Source of the DNA: JAPUDQ01 sp039916485
GTDB taxonomy: Bacteria; Patescibacteriota; Saccharimonadia; Saccharimonadales; Saccharimonadaceae
Assembly (NCBI GenBank): GCA_039916485.1
Contig: JBDSLH010000010.1
Span: forward strand, 1-6,805
DNA length: 6,805 nt
Reading direction: 5' to 3'
Part shown: in pieces, positions 1-5,708 of the stretch
How the letters are laid out: every line of letters begins with the position of its first letter
How positions within the stretch are numbered: position 1 is the first letter of the stretch
The notes under the pieces: generated by a model
The model's input: only the letters and a program-made list of their open reading frames with translations
What the model was told of the DNA's origin: nothing
Databases searched by the model: none
Position numbers and translations under genes: made by a program

Positions 1-2
1 AA

Positions 3-251
3 GTTAATCAAGATACTGATCAGTGGAGTGTGGCTGGTACGATTGGTGGTGTGAGAATCAGTGGATTAAGTGACACACCAGATAGTATTGTAGCTGAACT
101 ATATCCGACAGGAGACAAACTACATAGACCGATTGGATCAGTATCACTTAGATACAGTGATGGACCCGGCGGTGGTTGGCATGGTCTTGAAGATCTTTTG
201 TTGTTGATAACCAGTCATAATAAAGCCCAAGAGGTCATTGACAATAGTTGA
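3..251 (+). CDS. 3' end of an unrecognised protein (5' truncated by window)
   Basis: The frame is open from the left edge and stops at TGA 249-251, so this is most likely the last ~82 residues of a longer protein. A GTG at position 30 could be a start, but the frame reads on upstream (VNQDTDQWS before it) and no ribosome binding site precedes the GTG. I do not recognise the family. The visible part is mixed polar and hydrophobic, with a Gly-rich stretch (GPGGGWHG) and a short leucine run (LEDLLLLIT) near the C-terminus. There is no membrane segment or cysteine. It uses AGA and other less favoured codons unlike the CGT-rich ribosomal genes downstream, which suggests modest expression. A terminator follows about 40 bases later, so it belongs to a separate transcription unit from infA. 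It is the only gene in the window that ends in TGA. Confidence 0.55.
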   Translation, partial: VNQDTDQWSVAGTIGGVRISGLSDTPDSIVAELYPTGDKLHRPIGSVSLRYSDGPGGGWHGLEDLLLLITSHNKAQEVIDNS

Positions 252-290
252 CCAGCATTCTATCGTATAAAGATACTCCTAAAACAGCCT

Positions 291-316
291 AGGCGCCACA
301 GAGGCGTCTTCTTTTA
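291..316 (+). terminator. Rho-independent terminator after the upstream gene
   Basis: AGGCGCC (291-297) pairs with GGCGTCT (303-309) over 7 bp with one G-T wobble, around a 5-base loop ACAGA. A T-rich tail (TTCTTTTA) follows. The position between the TGA at 249-251 and the first infA promoter fits the end of the upstream transcription unit. Confidence 0.7.
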
Positions 317-319
317 TTG

Positions 320-347
320 TTGACTGTTTAGTTTATTACGATACAAT
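320..347 (+). promoter_or_regulatory. Distal promoter (P1) of the infA-rpsI operon
   Basis: TTGACT at 320-325 and TACAAT at 342-347 are separated by 16 bases, a close match to the sigma70 consensus. Transcription would begin near 354 and give a leader of about 80 bases before infA. It lies directly behind the upstream terminator. Confidence 0.6.
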
Positions 348-391
348 AAAGCATATACATCGCGCTGCGAGATCTTATTTACAGTTTAGTC

Positions 392-420
392 TTTACTCAC
401 ACATCTGTTTCATGTATAAT
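392..420 (+). promoter_or_regulatory. Proximal promoter (P2) of the infA-rpsI operon
   Basis: TTTACT at 392-397 and a perfect TATAAT at 415-420 are separated by 17 bases. The expected start near 427 leaves only about 8-9 untranslated bases before the infA ATG. Two promoters in tandem fit the high demand for ribosomal-protein mRNA. Confidence 0.7.
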
Positions 421-435
421 TTATCTCTGTAGCTT

Positions 436-660
436 ATGACCGCGAATAAAGAAGTAATCAAATTGGTTGGAAAGGTAGTGGAAGCACTACCTAATACCCA
501 GTTTCGAGTCGAACTTGAAAACGGTCATACCATTATCGCTCACGTGTCAGGGAAGATGCGCAAGCACTACATTCGTTTAGTGCCGGGTGATAAAGTCGAG
601 GTTGAGTTGACCCCTTACGATCTTACAAAGGGCAGAATCAGCTTCCGGCTGCGAGATTAA
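436..660 (+). CDS. infA: Translation initiation factor IF-1
   Basis: This 74-residue protein is full length for IF-1, the small factor that occupies the A site of the 30S subunit during initiation together with IF-2 and IF-3. The whole protein is one S1-like OB fold. Family hallmarks are present: VVEALPNTQFRVELENGH (residues ~14-31), then SGKMRKHYIRLVPGDKV and the C-terminal PYDLTKGRISFR. The ATG matches the usual family start. The preceding bases (TCTCTGTAGCTT) contain no Shine-Dalgarno sequence and the predicted leader from P2 is very short, so initiation is probably leader-poor. It is the first gene of the operon. In many bacteria infA follows secY-adk-map, but here it has its own promoters and an unrelated gene upstream. 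Confidence 0.97.
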   Translation: MTANKEVIKLVGKVVEALPNTQFRVELENGHTIIAHVSGKMRKHYIRLVPGDKVEVELTPYDLTKGRISFRLRD

Positions 661-685
661 ATTTAACCGATTGGGAGACAAACTA

Positions 686-802
686 GTGAAGGTACGTGCT
701 AGTGTAAAAAAGATCAGCCCCGACGACCAACTGGTTCGTCGTAAAGGCCGTCTTTACGTCATAAACAAAAAGAAACCCAAGAATAAGCAAAGGCAGGGTT
801 AA
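686..802 (+). CDS. rpmJ: Large ribosomal subunit protein bL36, zinc-free form
   Basis: A 38-residue protein starting at GTG 686, with GGGAG (673-677) 8 bases upstream and TAA at 800-802. The N-terminus KVRASVKKI and the C-terminus KNKQRQG are the bL36 signatures, and the length equals that of E. coli L36. L36 is the smallest protein of the 50S subunit and packs into 23S rRNA near the L7/L12 stalk base. The family's zinc ribbon is missing: aligned to E. coli, Cys11, Cys14, Cys27 and His33 are replaced by Ser, Asp, Asn and Asn. This is the 'C-minus' type, expected to fold without metal. It is too short for many gene finders. The gap to rpsM is only 3 bases, consistent with translational coupling. 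Confidence 0.95.
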   Translation: MKVRASVKKISPDDQLVRRKGRLYVINKKKPKNKQRQG

Positions 803-805
803 CAT

Positions 806-1192
806 ATGGCACGAATTGCAAACGTGGTCATTCCTGACCAGAAACAAGTACAGATCAGCCTTACCTATATATATGGTATCGGTCCTGTGCATGCTGCGAG
901 GATTCTTGAGTCGACAAATATTGATCCAACAACACGCGTTAAGGATCTTTCTGAAACAGAGCTTAAAAAACTCCGTGATGAGATCGATAGCAATTTCACT
1001 GTAGAAGGTGATTTGCAACGAGTCGTTGCTGGAAATATCAAACGGTTAAAAGATATTCAAGCATATCGTGGCGAACGTCACAAAAAAGGCCTGCCAAGTC
1101 GAGGGCAGCGCACACGTACGAACAGCCGAACGCGCCGTGGTAAACGAGTCGCAGTTGGTGGTTCACAACCTAAGGCAGCAACTAAGACCTAG
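806..1192 (+). CDS. rpsM: Small ribosomal subunit protein uS13
   Basis: This 128-residue protein is of usual length for S13, which sits in the 30S head, contacts the P-site tRNA through its C-terminal tail and forms intersubunit bridges to the 50S. The N-terminus MARIANVVIP and YIYGIGPVHAARIL (residues ~22-35) match the helix-two-turn-helix RNA-binding part. The C-terminal KGLPSRGQRTRTNSRTRRGKR is the strongly conserved basic rRNA/tRNA-binding tail, extended by about 15 residues ending QPKAATKT. The ATG lies 3 bases after the rpmJ stop. The purine-rich AGGCAGGG (791-798) serves as ribosome binding site within the rpmJ end. S13 normally opens the alpha operon; the E. coli-type pseudoknot leader that S4 binds is not evident here, since rpmJ is immediately upstream. 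Confidence 0.97.
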   Translation: MARIANVVIPDQKQVQISLTYIYGIGPVHAARILESTNIDPTTRVKDLSETELKKLRDEIDSNFTVEGDLQRVVAGNIKRLKDIQAYRGERHKKGLPSRGQRTRTNSRTRRGKRVAVGGSQPKAATKT

Positions 1193-1204
1193 AAAGGAAC
1201 AATG

Positions 1205-1609
1205 ATGGCAGAAGCAACAACAACGACAAAAGCACCAAGTCGTAAGAAACAACGTCGATCAGTTCCAGCTGGTCAGGTTCATGTACAAGCAACATTTAAC
1301 AACACGATTATTACGTTTTCTGACAAAAAGGGTAACGTGCTGAGCGCAAGTTCAGCTGGTGCCTGTGGATTCCGTGGTAGCAAAAAAGGTACCGCCTACG
1401 CAGCACAGATCGCAGCCGAAAAAGCTGCAGAAGCTGCAAAAAGCCTCCATGGCCTTACATCGGTTGACGTCTTTATAAAAGGCGTTGGTCTTGGCCGTGA
1501 CGCTGCTATCCGTAGTATGCAGAATTTCGACATTCGTGTTGATAGCATCAAAGACGTGACAGGTGTCCCACATGGTGGTGTACGCCCACGTAAGGCAAGG
1601 AGAGCATAG
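1205..1609 (+). CDS. rpsK: Small ribosomal subunit protein uS11
   Basis: Two consecutive ATGs occur at 1202 and 1205. I chose 1205 because AAAGGA (1193-1198) is then 6 bases away rather than 3. The 134-residue product begins MAEATTTTKAPSRKKQRR, a Thr/Lys-rich N-terminal tail, followed by the S11 core (VHVQATFNNTIITFSD, ~residues 25-40; GACGFRGSKKGTAYAAQIA, ~52-70). S11 lies on the 30S platform next to the mRNA exit channel, with S7 and S18. The C-terminal motif reads DVTGVPHGGVRPRK where most bacteria have DVTPIPHNGCRPPK, so the Asn that is converted to isoaspartate in E. coli S11 is Gly124 here. The gap from rpsM is 12 bases. Confidence 0.97.
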   Translation: MAEATTTTKAPSRKKQRRSVPAGQVHVQATFNNTIITFSDKKGNVLSASSAGACGFRGSKKGTAYAAQIAAEKAAEAAKSLHGLTSVDVFIKGVGLGRDAAIRSMQNFDIRVDSIKDVTGVPHGGVRPRKARRA

Positions 1610-1610
1610 T

Positions 1611-2228
1611 ATGGCACGAGATAGAAGCCCTATTGTCAAACAAAGTCGCCGTGAAGGCTATGCGCTGCATGTAAAAGCACATAAAGTCATGGCGAAAAAG
1701 TCTGGTATCCCAGGTGTTCACGCACATGGTCGCCAGAACAAACCAAGTCTGTACGCAACACAGCTTCGTGAAAAACAGAAAGTCCGTCGTATTTATGGTC
1801 TTCTTGAAAAGCAGTTTTCACGACTCATGAAAGACGCAGACCGAGCGAGCGGCAAATCAGGTGAAGTACTGTTGCAACTTCTTGAACAGCGCCTCGACAA
1901 TGTTATTTACCGAGCAGGACTTTCAGTTAGTCGTCGTGGTGCACGACAACTCGTTACCCACGGACACTTTATGCTCAACGGTCGTCGTGTCGATATTCCA
2001 TCAATCCGTGTCAAAGCCGGAGATGAGATCGTAGTACGTCCAAAGAGTATCAAATCTGAATATTTCACCCATATCGACGATGTAGTTAAGAACACCTCTC
2101 AAGCACCCCTCAGCTGGATGAAGAGTGATGTTAAGAACCTCAAAGTCACGGTTACTGGCATTCCAACTCGTGAAGAGGCCGAGCCAGAAATCAATGAACA
2201 ACTAATTGTTGAGTACTACTCACGCTAA
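1611..2228 (+). CDS. rpsD: Small ribosomal subunit protein uS4
   Basis: The start at ATG 1611 has AAGGAG (1597-1602) 8 bases upstream and gives 205 residues, the normal S4 length, with the family N-terminus MARDRSP. The frame is open farther upstream to an ATG at 1563, but that overlaps the rpsK end and is not conserved. S4 is a primary 16S rRNA binder that nucleates 30S assembly at the five-way junction of the 5' domain. It shows QLREKQKVRRIYGLLEKQF (residues 51-69), then the S4 RNA-binding domain from about residue 93 (RLDNVIYRAGLSVSRRGARQ, LNGRRVDIPS), and the ending INEQLIVEYYSR. The cysteines of zinc-binding S4 proteins are absent. In E. coli S4 represses the alpha operon; whether it does so here cannot be judged from the sequence. 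Confidence 0.97.
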   Translation: MARDRSPIVKQSRREGYALHVKAHKVMAKKSGIPGVHAHGRQNKPSLYATQLREKQKVRRIYGLLEKQFSRLMKDADRASGKSGEVLLQLLEQRLDNVIYRAGLSVSRRGARQLVTHGHFMLNGRRVDIPSIRVKAGDEIVVRPKSIKSEYFTHIDDVVKNTSQAPLSWMKSDVKNLKVTVTGIPTREEAEPEINEQLIVEYYSR

Positions 2229-2230
2229 AT

Positions 2231-2235
2231 AGGAG
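2231..2235 (+). promoter_or_regulatory. Shine-Dalgarno site that fixes the rpoA start
   Basis: AGGAG at 2231-2235 lies two bases after the rpsD stop. It is 6 bases from ATA 2242 and 9 bases from CTG 2245, but over 100 bases from the first in-frame ATG at 2344. It therefore supports a non-canonical start for rpoA. Confidence 0.7.
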
Positions 2236-2244
2236 CAAGACATA

Positions 2245-3168
2245 CTGTCACAAGCAATTCACAACCCTACGCTCGCACAGGTCGATGACCACAGCAGCAC
2301 CAGCGCTACCTTTGTCGTTGAGCCACTTCACACCGGTTACGGTATGACACTTGGTAATAGCCTTCGAAGAGTGCTCCTCAGCAGCATTGAGGGTGCAGCA
2401 ATCGTTGCATTCCGAGTTGAGGGTGCGACACACGAATTCACAACACTTAAAGGTGTTAAAGAAGACGTCGTCGACATCATGCTAAACCTCAAAAACGTTC
2501 GCGTTAGCGCACACGGGGACCGCCCTGTAGAGCTACGAATTGAGAAAAAAGGTGCTGGTGTTGTTACCGCTGGCGATATCAAAGTTTCTGATGATATCGA
2601 AGTTATTAACAAAGATGCAGTTATCTGTACTATCGATGATCCGAAAGCATCAGTTGTCATGGATATCGTCGTAGAGACTGGCCGGGGTTACCGCACTATT
2701 GAAGAATCAAGCAAATCACGTATCCACAGTGATATGATTGCACTTGATGCAATCTTTAGTCCTGTACTCCGAGTACGTTACAAAGTTGAAAATACCCGTG
2801 TTGGTCAATCAACAGACCTCGATAAACTTCTTTTGACAATTGTTACTGATGGATCTATGACCCCAAGTGACGCATTCGAAGAAGCAGCAGCAATCTTGAT
2901 CAACCAGTACACCGCACTTGCAGGCTCAACTCGTGTTGAAGCAGCTCCGACACCTGGTGCACGAGACGAAGCAAACGATGCTGAGCTCATGACTCCTATC
3001 GAAGATCTCAACCTAACTGCACGTACAACAAATGCACTTATCAATAACGATATTCGTACAATTAACGACCTCGTTACATTAAGTGAAACTGATCTCCGTG
3101 AACTCAAAGGTTTTGGAAGCAAAGCACTTGATGAAGTGAAAGAAAAACTAGCGGAGATGGAGTTTTAG
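2245..3168 (+). CDS. rpoA: DNA-directed RNA polymerase subunit alpha, apparent CTG start
   Basis: RpoA dimerises to seed RNA polymerase assembly, and its C-terminal domain binds UP elements and activators. From CTG 2245 the protein has 307 residues. FVVEPLHTGYGMTLGNSLRRVLLSSI (residues 23-48) is the core of the N-terminal dimer domain and includes the Arg pair equivalent to E. coli R44/R45. The C-terminal domain (about residues 248-307) has DLNLTARTTNAL, in which Arg260 and Asn263 match E. coli R265/N268, and ends GFGSKALDEVKEKL. The first in-frame ATG (2344) falls inside the conserved GYGMTLGN motif and would delete the first strand, so it cannot be the true start. Between the in-frame TAG at 2230 and that ATG there is no ATG, GTG or TTG. 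CTG 2245 or ATA 2242, behind AGGAG, are the best candidates. The frame itself is intact. Confidence 0.93.
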   Translation: MSQAIHNPTLAQVDDHSSTSATFVVEPLHTGYGMTLGNSLRRVLLSSIEGAAIVAFRVEGATHEFTTLKGVKEDVVDIMLNLKNVRVSAHGDRPVELRIEKKGAGVVTAGDIKVSDDIEVINKDAVICTIDDPKASVVMDIVVETGRGYRTIEESSKSRIHSDMIALDAIFSPVLRVRYKVENTRVGQSTDLDKLLLTIVTDGSMTPSDAFEEAAAILINQYTALAGSTRVEAAPTPGARDEANDAELMTPIEDLNLTARTTNALINNDIRTINDLVTLSETDLRELKGFGSKALDEVKEKLAEMEF

Positions 3169-3171
3169 TAT

Positions 3172-3681
3172 ATGCACCGACACGGATACCAAGGCCGCAA
3201 GCTTCATCGCAACACCGCACAACGCCTGGCGTTGCTGCGTGGTCTTTCGATAAGCTTGATAGAGCACGGTACGATCGAGACGACATTGCCACGTGCAAAG
3301 GAACTCGTACCGTTCATCGAGCCGATTATTACCAAATCAAAGAGAGGTGATCTTGCATCTCGACGCGCAGTCATCTCTGCGCTTAATAACATCAGCGCTG
3401 CTAATACACTTGTTGATCAGCTCGCAAGTCAAATGAGTGGTCGCGTTAGTGGACATGTCCGCATCAAACGCACACGCATGCGACTTGGAGACAATGCCCA
3501 GCTTGCAACGGTTAGTTTCGTTGATACATTGACGCGCACTGAATCATCACCTGCTGTTGCTATTAAACCGGCGAAAGCAGTTTCTGTCGCAGCCACTGCC
3601 GTGAAACCTGCAGCAGTTAAAAAACCAGCAACCAAGAAGGCGCCTACAAAGAAGCCAGCTGTTAAGAAAGAGGCAAAATAA
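3172..3681 (+). CDS. rplQ: Large ribosomal subunit protein bL17 with basic C-terminal tail
   Basis: The first ~120 residues are a complete bL17 (start MHRHGYQGRKLHRNTAQRLALLR; TTLPRAKELVPFIEPIIT at ~37-54; RMRLGDNAQLATVSFVDTL at ~102-120). L17 sits near the peptide exit tunnel on the 50S subunit. Residues 121-169 are an added tail rich in Lys, Ala and Pro, ending in repeats of the type KKPATKKAPTKKPAVKKEAK. This resembles histone H1-like tails, is probably disordered and could bind rRNA. Typical L17 proteins are about 115-130 residues. The start follows the rpoA stop by 3 bases, with GGAG (3159-3162) inside the end of rpoA. The TAA overlaps the rplM ATG by one base. Confidence 0.96.
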   Translation: MHRHGYQGRKLHRNTAQRLALLRGLSISLIEHGTIETTLPRAKELVPFIEPIITKSKRGDLASRRAVISALNNISAANTLVDQLASQMSGRVSGHVRIKRTRMRLGDNAQLATVSFVDTLTRTESSPAVAIKPAKAVSVAATAVKPAAVKKPATKKAPTKKPAVKKEAK

Positions 3682-4112
3682 TGAAGACATATTCACAAAA
3701 AGCTTCCGAAGTGAACCACAAATGGATCATTATTGACGCTGCATCAGCACCACTTGGTAGAGTTGCGACACTCATCGCAACTCGTCTTACTGGTAAATAC
3801 AAGCCTACATACACGCCAAGCATGGATGATGGTGACTATGTCGTCGTAATCAATGCTGAAAAAGCGGTATTTACAGGTGACAAAGAGACCAACAAGATCT
3901 ACTACTCGTATTCTGGATTCCCAAGTGGGCTAAAAGAACGTACAGTAGCAGAAGCTCGTGCAAAAGACCCACGAAAGATCGTAGAAAGTGCTGTTAAAGG
4001 GATGCTTCCGCGCAACAAACTGCATGCAGAACGATTGAAGCGTCTCCGAATCTTCCCTGGTGAAGAGCACACACATGCACCACAAAAACCATTGAAAGTT
4101 GAGGTGAAATAA
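3681..4112 (+). CDS. rplM: Large ribosomal subunit protein uL13
   Basis: This 143-residue protein is full length for L13, an early 23S rRNA-binding protein of the 50S subunit. Signatures include KWIIIDAASAPLGRVATLIA (residues ~14-33), KYKPTYTPSMDDGDYVVVINAEKAVFTGDK (~39-68), YYSYSGFPSGLKE and the C-terminal VKGMLPRNKLHAERLKRLRIFPGEEHTHAPQKP. The ATG overlaps the rplQ stop (TAATG), and GAGG at 3670-3673 lies 7 bases upstream, which favours coupled translation. In E. coli rplM-rpsI is a separate operon, and in B. subtilis several genes including truA lie between it and rplQ. Here it is joined directly to the alpha operon. Confidence 0.97.
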   Translation: MKTYSQKASEVNHKWIIIDAASAPLGRVATLIATRLTGKYKPTYTPSMDDGDYVVVINAEKAVFTGDKETNKIYYSYSGFPSGLKERTVAEARAKDPRKIVESAVKGMLPRNKLHAERLKRLRIFPGEEHTHAPQKPLKVEVK

Positions 4113-4113
4113 C

Positions 4114-4515
4114 ATGGCTAAATCTGATACATATTTCTACGGTTTAGGCCGACGCAAAGCCGCTACGGCACGCGCACGGTTGTTTGGCGGCAAAGGTAAC
4201 ATTACTATCAACGGCCAACCAGCAGATGAGTATTTCGACGGTAACAAGACACTTGTTGCTGAACTTACTGATCCACTCGCTGTCATCGGCAAACAAGATG
4301 CCTTCGATGTGACTATCGTTGTGCGCGGTGGTGGAATGAGTGGTCAGGTTGACGCCTGTAAGCTCGCTCTTGCAAAAAGTATTAGTGAAATGGACGAAAC
4401 ACTTCGCGGTACATTGAAAAAGGCAAGCTTGCTCAAGCGCGACCCACGAGAGAAAGAACGTAAGAAATACGGTCTTCGCTCTGCTCGTAAACGAGAACAG
4501 TTCTCAAAGCGTTAA
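4114..4515 (+). CDS. rpsI: Small ribosomal subunit protein uS9
   Basis: This 133-residue protein is of normal length for S9, a 30S head protein whose C-terminal tail reaches the P-site tRNA anticodon loop. The N-terminal part YFYGLGRRKAATARARLF is the family opening. RGGGMSGQVDACKLALAKSI (residues ~71-90) is the central motif, and LKRDPREKERKKYGLRSARKREQFSKR is the universal basic tail ending in SKR, whose last Arg contacts tRNA. The start is one base after the rplM stop, with GAGGTGA (4101-4107) as ribosome binding site. It is the last gene of the operon, followed by a strong hairpin. Confidence 0.97.
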   Translation: MAKSDTYFYGLGRRKAATARARLFGGKGNITINGQPADEYFDGNKTLVAELTDPLAVIGKQDAFDVTIVVRGGGMSGQVDACKLALAKSISEMDETLRGTLKKASLLKRDPREKERKKYGLRSARKREQFSKR

Positions 4516-4528
4516 TCTTGCAACGCAG

Positions 4529-4559
4529 AAAAATAGCCCTCTGTGGAGGGCTATTTTTT
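4529..4559. terminator. Bidirectional Rho-independent terminator between convergent operons
   Basis: A perfect inverted repeat pairs 4529-4541 (ending ATAGCCCTC) with 4546-4558 (GAGGGCTAT then Ts) around a TGTG tetraloop, giving up to 13 bp. The plus strand ends in TTTTTT. The A run at 4529-4533 gives the minus strand a matching T run. The hairpin lies 14 bases after the rpsI stop and about 16 bases beyond the stop of the minus-strand small gene, so it can serve both. Confidence 0.9.
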
Positions 4560-4574
4560 ATAGATATACGTTAT

Positions 4575-4772
4575 CTATTCAATAATTCCATCAGACCGTA
4601 GTTTAGCGTAAGCCATGACCCCAAGGATGCCACCAAGTACTGTGCCTAAAATACTCCATCCCCCATGTGCAGATTGGCCGAACAGTACGGGTACATAACC
4701 GCCGATACCCATTGCTACTGTCATTATCATATACATTGGCAATTTAGACATTACGATAGTCCATAAGTACAT
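4575..4772 (-). CDS. Small two-helix membrane protein of unknown function
   Basis: This is a 65-residue protein that I do not recognise. Two hydrophobic stretches, at residues ~9-31 (KLPMYMIMTVAMGIGGYVPVLF) and ~39-56 (WSILGTVLGGILGVMAYA), are separated by a short polar loop GQSAHGG. Glycines at near-regular spacing in both (MGIGG, GTVLGGILG) suggest tight helix-helix packing. The tail KLRSDGIIE is charged. The start is not settled: AAGGAG lies only 2 bases before ATG 4772, and Met8 (58 residues) is an alternative. It begins 27 bases after the lipid kinase stop on the same strand, so the two are probably cotranscribed. This hints at a membrane-lipid context, but no function can be assigned. 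Confidence 0.65.
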   Translation of the reverse strand: MYLWTIVMSKLPMYMIMTVAMGIGGYVPVLFGQSAHGGWSILGTVLGGILGVMAYAKLRSDGIIE

Positions 4773-4799
4773 TTCTCCTTTATTGTTGATGCTATATAG

Positions 4800-5702
4800 C
4801 TAAAATAGTGAGTGTATTGCTTCATGGTGACTTTTTATGACAACTACTGATTCTTGGGGCAGCTCAACAATTTCACCGTCTAATTGTACAAGCTGTTTTG
4901 AAGGCAGTTTAAAGGTATATGTTTTATGGCTGGGTGCGTTTTTAAACCCATGGATTACAGCTGCAGCCAACGAAATTATGGTATGAAGTTTTCCTCGGTG
5001 TCTGACTGCAACGACTTCGAACTTTCCATCACGTACAGTATTTTTAGAATCAAGTTTTACGAACTTTGCCATTTCGTTGATGTTTGCAAATACTAAACTA
5101 TCATACTGGCGGGTGATCCCATCCCTAAGGACTGTGAATGGTGTGAAGTTTTTCAGAGTTTTAAAAGTTAGCCACACTTCGTTCCACCGACTTTTACCAT
5201 TATTATTGAGAGCGTGACCAACCTCTGGGGTGATGCCTAAACCTATATAGGAATGAGCATAGCGCGTGAGCTCAAAGTCTTTTGACTTTGCATCTAAGCT
5301 GATCAGGTCGAATATCTTTATATCAGCCTCTTTAATCAGTCGAATGAGCGGTGTATCTGCGCGCATCACTCGCTTATGGTCGTTGGCATTACCTGCCGCC
5401 ATAATTGCGACAGTAGGCTGCTGAGCGGGAAAAAGCTTTTTTGCTGCCATGACACCGTTGATGATCTCATTATAGCCCCCATCTCCACTGACGGAGACTA
5501 TCAGCGGTCTGGCGTATTTTTGAGCTATGTCATTTGCAATCTCGATCGCATGTTCGGCTCGCTTAGTAGGATAGAGTACAGCCTTTTTCTGAATGATCTC
5601 GAAGTGCCCATTTATACTGTCTCGTAGGTCTTTAGCCATTTTAGGAGCATCACCGGTGCTTTTCGGATTATAGACGATCGCAATATGATCAAAGACTTTC
5701 AT
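4800..5702 (-). CDS. Diacylglycerol kinase-family lipid kinase (DAGK catalytic domain)
   Basis: The 300-residue protein belongs to the diacylglycerol/sphingosine kinase catalytic family (DgkB/YegS-like), which uses ATP to phosphorylate a lipid hydroxyl, typically diacylglycerol to phosphatidate, at the inner membrane face. Seen in order are the opening strand IAIVYNPKSTGD (residues 8-18), the nucleotide-binding SGDGGYNEIINGVM (72-85; GGDGTxNEVxNG in most members, so Gly to Ser and Thr to Gly) and AAGNANDHKR (102-111; usually GTGNDFAR). A C-terminal beta-rich half ends QLDGEIVELPQESVVVI, matching the DGE motif of the family. I chose ATG 5702 because MKVFDHIAIVYNP fits the family start; the frame stays open to an ATG at 5780, but that extension overlaps trpS and is not family-like. 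The substrate is not determined. A lipid kinase would suit an organism that obtains lipids from a host. Confidence 0.9.
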   Translation of the reverse strand: MKVFDHIAIVYNPKSTGDAPKMAKDLRDSINGHFEIIQKKAVLYPTKRAEHAIEIANDIAQKYARPLIVSVSGDGGYNEIINGVMAAKKLFPAQQPTVAIMAAGNANDHKRVMRADTPLIRLIKEADIKIFDLISLDAKSKDFELTRYAHSYIGLGITPEVGHALNNNGKSRWNEVWLTFKTLKNFTPFTVLRDGITRQYDSLVFANINEMAKFVKLDSKNTVRDGKFEVVAVRHRGKLHTIISLAAAVIHGFKNAPSHKTYTFKLPSKQLVQLDGEIVELPQESVVVIKSHHEAIHSLF

Positions 5703-5708
5703 CTCTGT

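Noticed and set aside
249..251. Recoding of TGA as glycine (SR1/Gracilibacteria code)
   Set aside because: No recognised gene contains an in-frame TGA although all are glycine-containing, and reading through this TGA would run into the terminator hairpin. TGA is most simply a stop.
348..414. Possible structured leader or ribosomal-protein binding site between P1 and P2 (CGCGCTGCG, repeated TTTAGT)
   Set aside because: The only pairing seen is 3 bp, and the repeats are short and explained by AT-rich promoter sequence; no known r-protein leader motif is visible.
683..1018. Minus-strand open frame across rpmJ/rpsM and similar antisense frames within rpsK, rpoA, rplQ and trpS
   Set aside because: They lie opposite confidently identified genes, have no ribosome binding sites and give Ser/Arg/Cys-rich sequences typical of antisense shadows.
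1563..1610. Longer S4 starting at ATG 1563
   Set aside because: It overlaps rpsK, and ATG 1611 has AAGGAG at ideal spacing and the conserved MAR start.
2344..2346. ATG 2344 as the rpoA start
   Set aside because: It would remove the conserved first strand (FVVEPLHTGYG) and has no ribosome binding site; the Shine-Dalgarno lies over 100 bases upstream.
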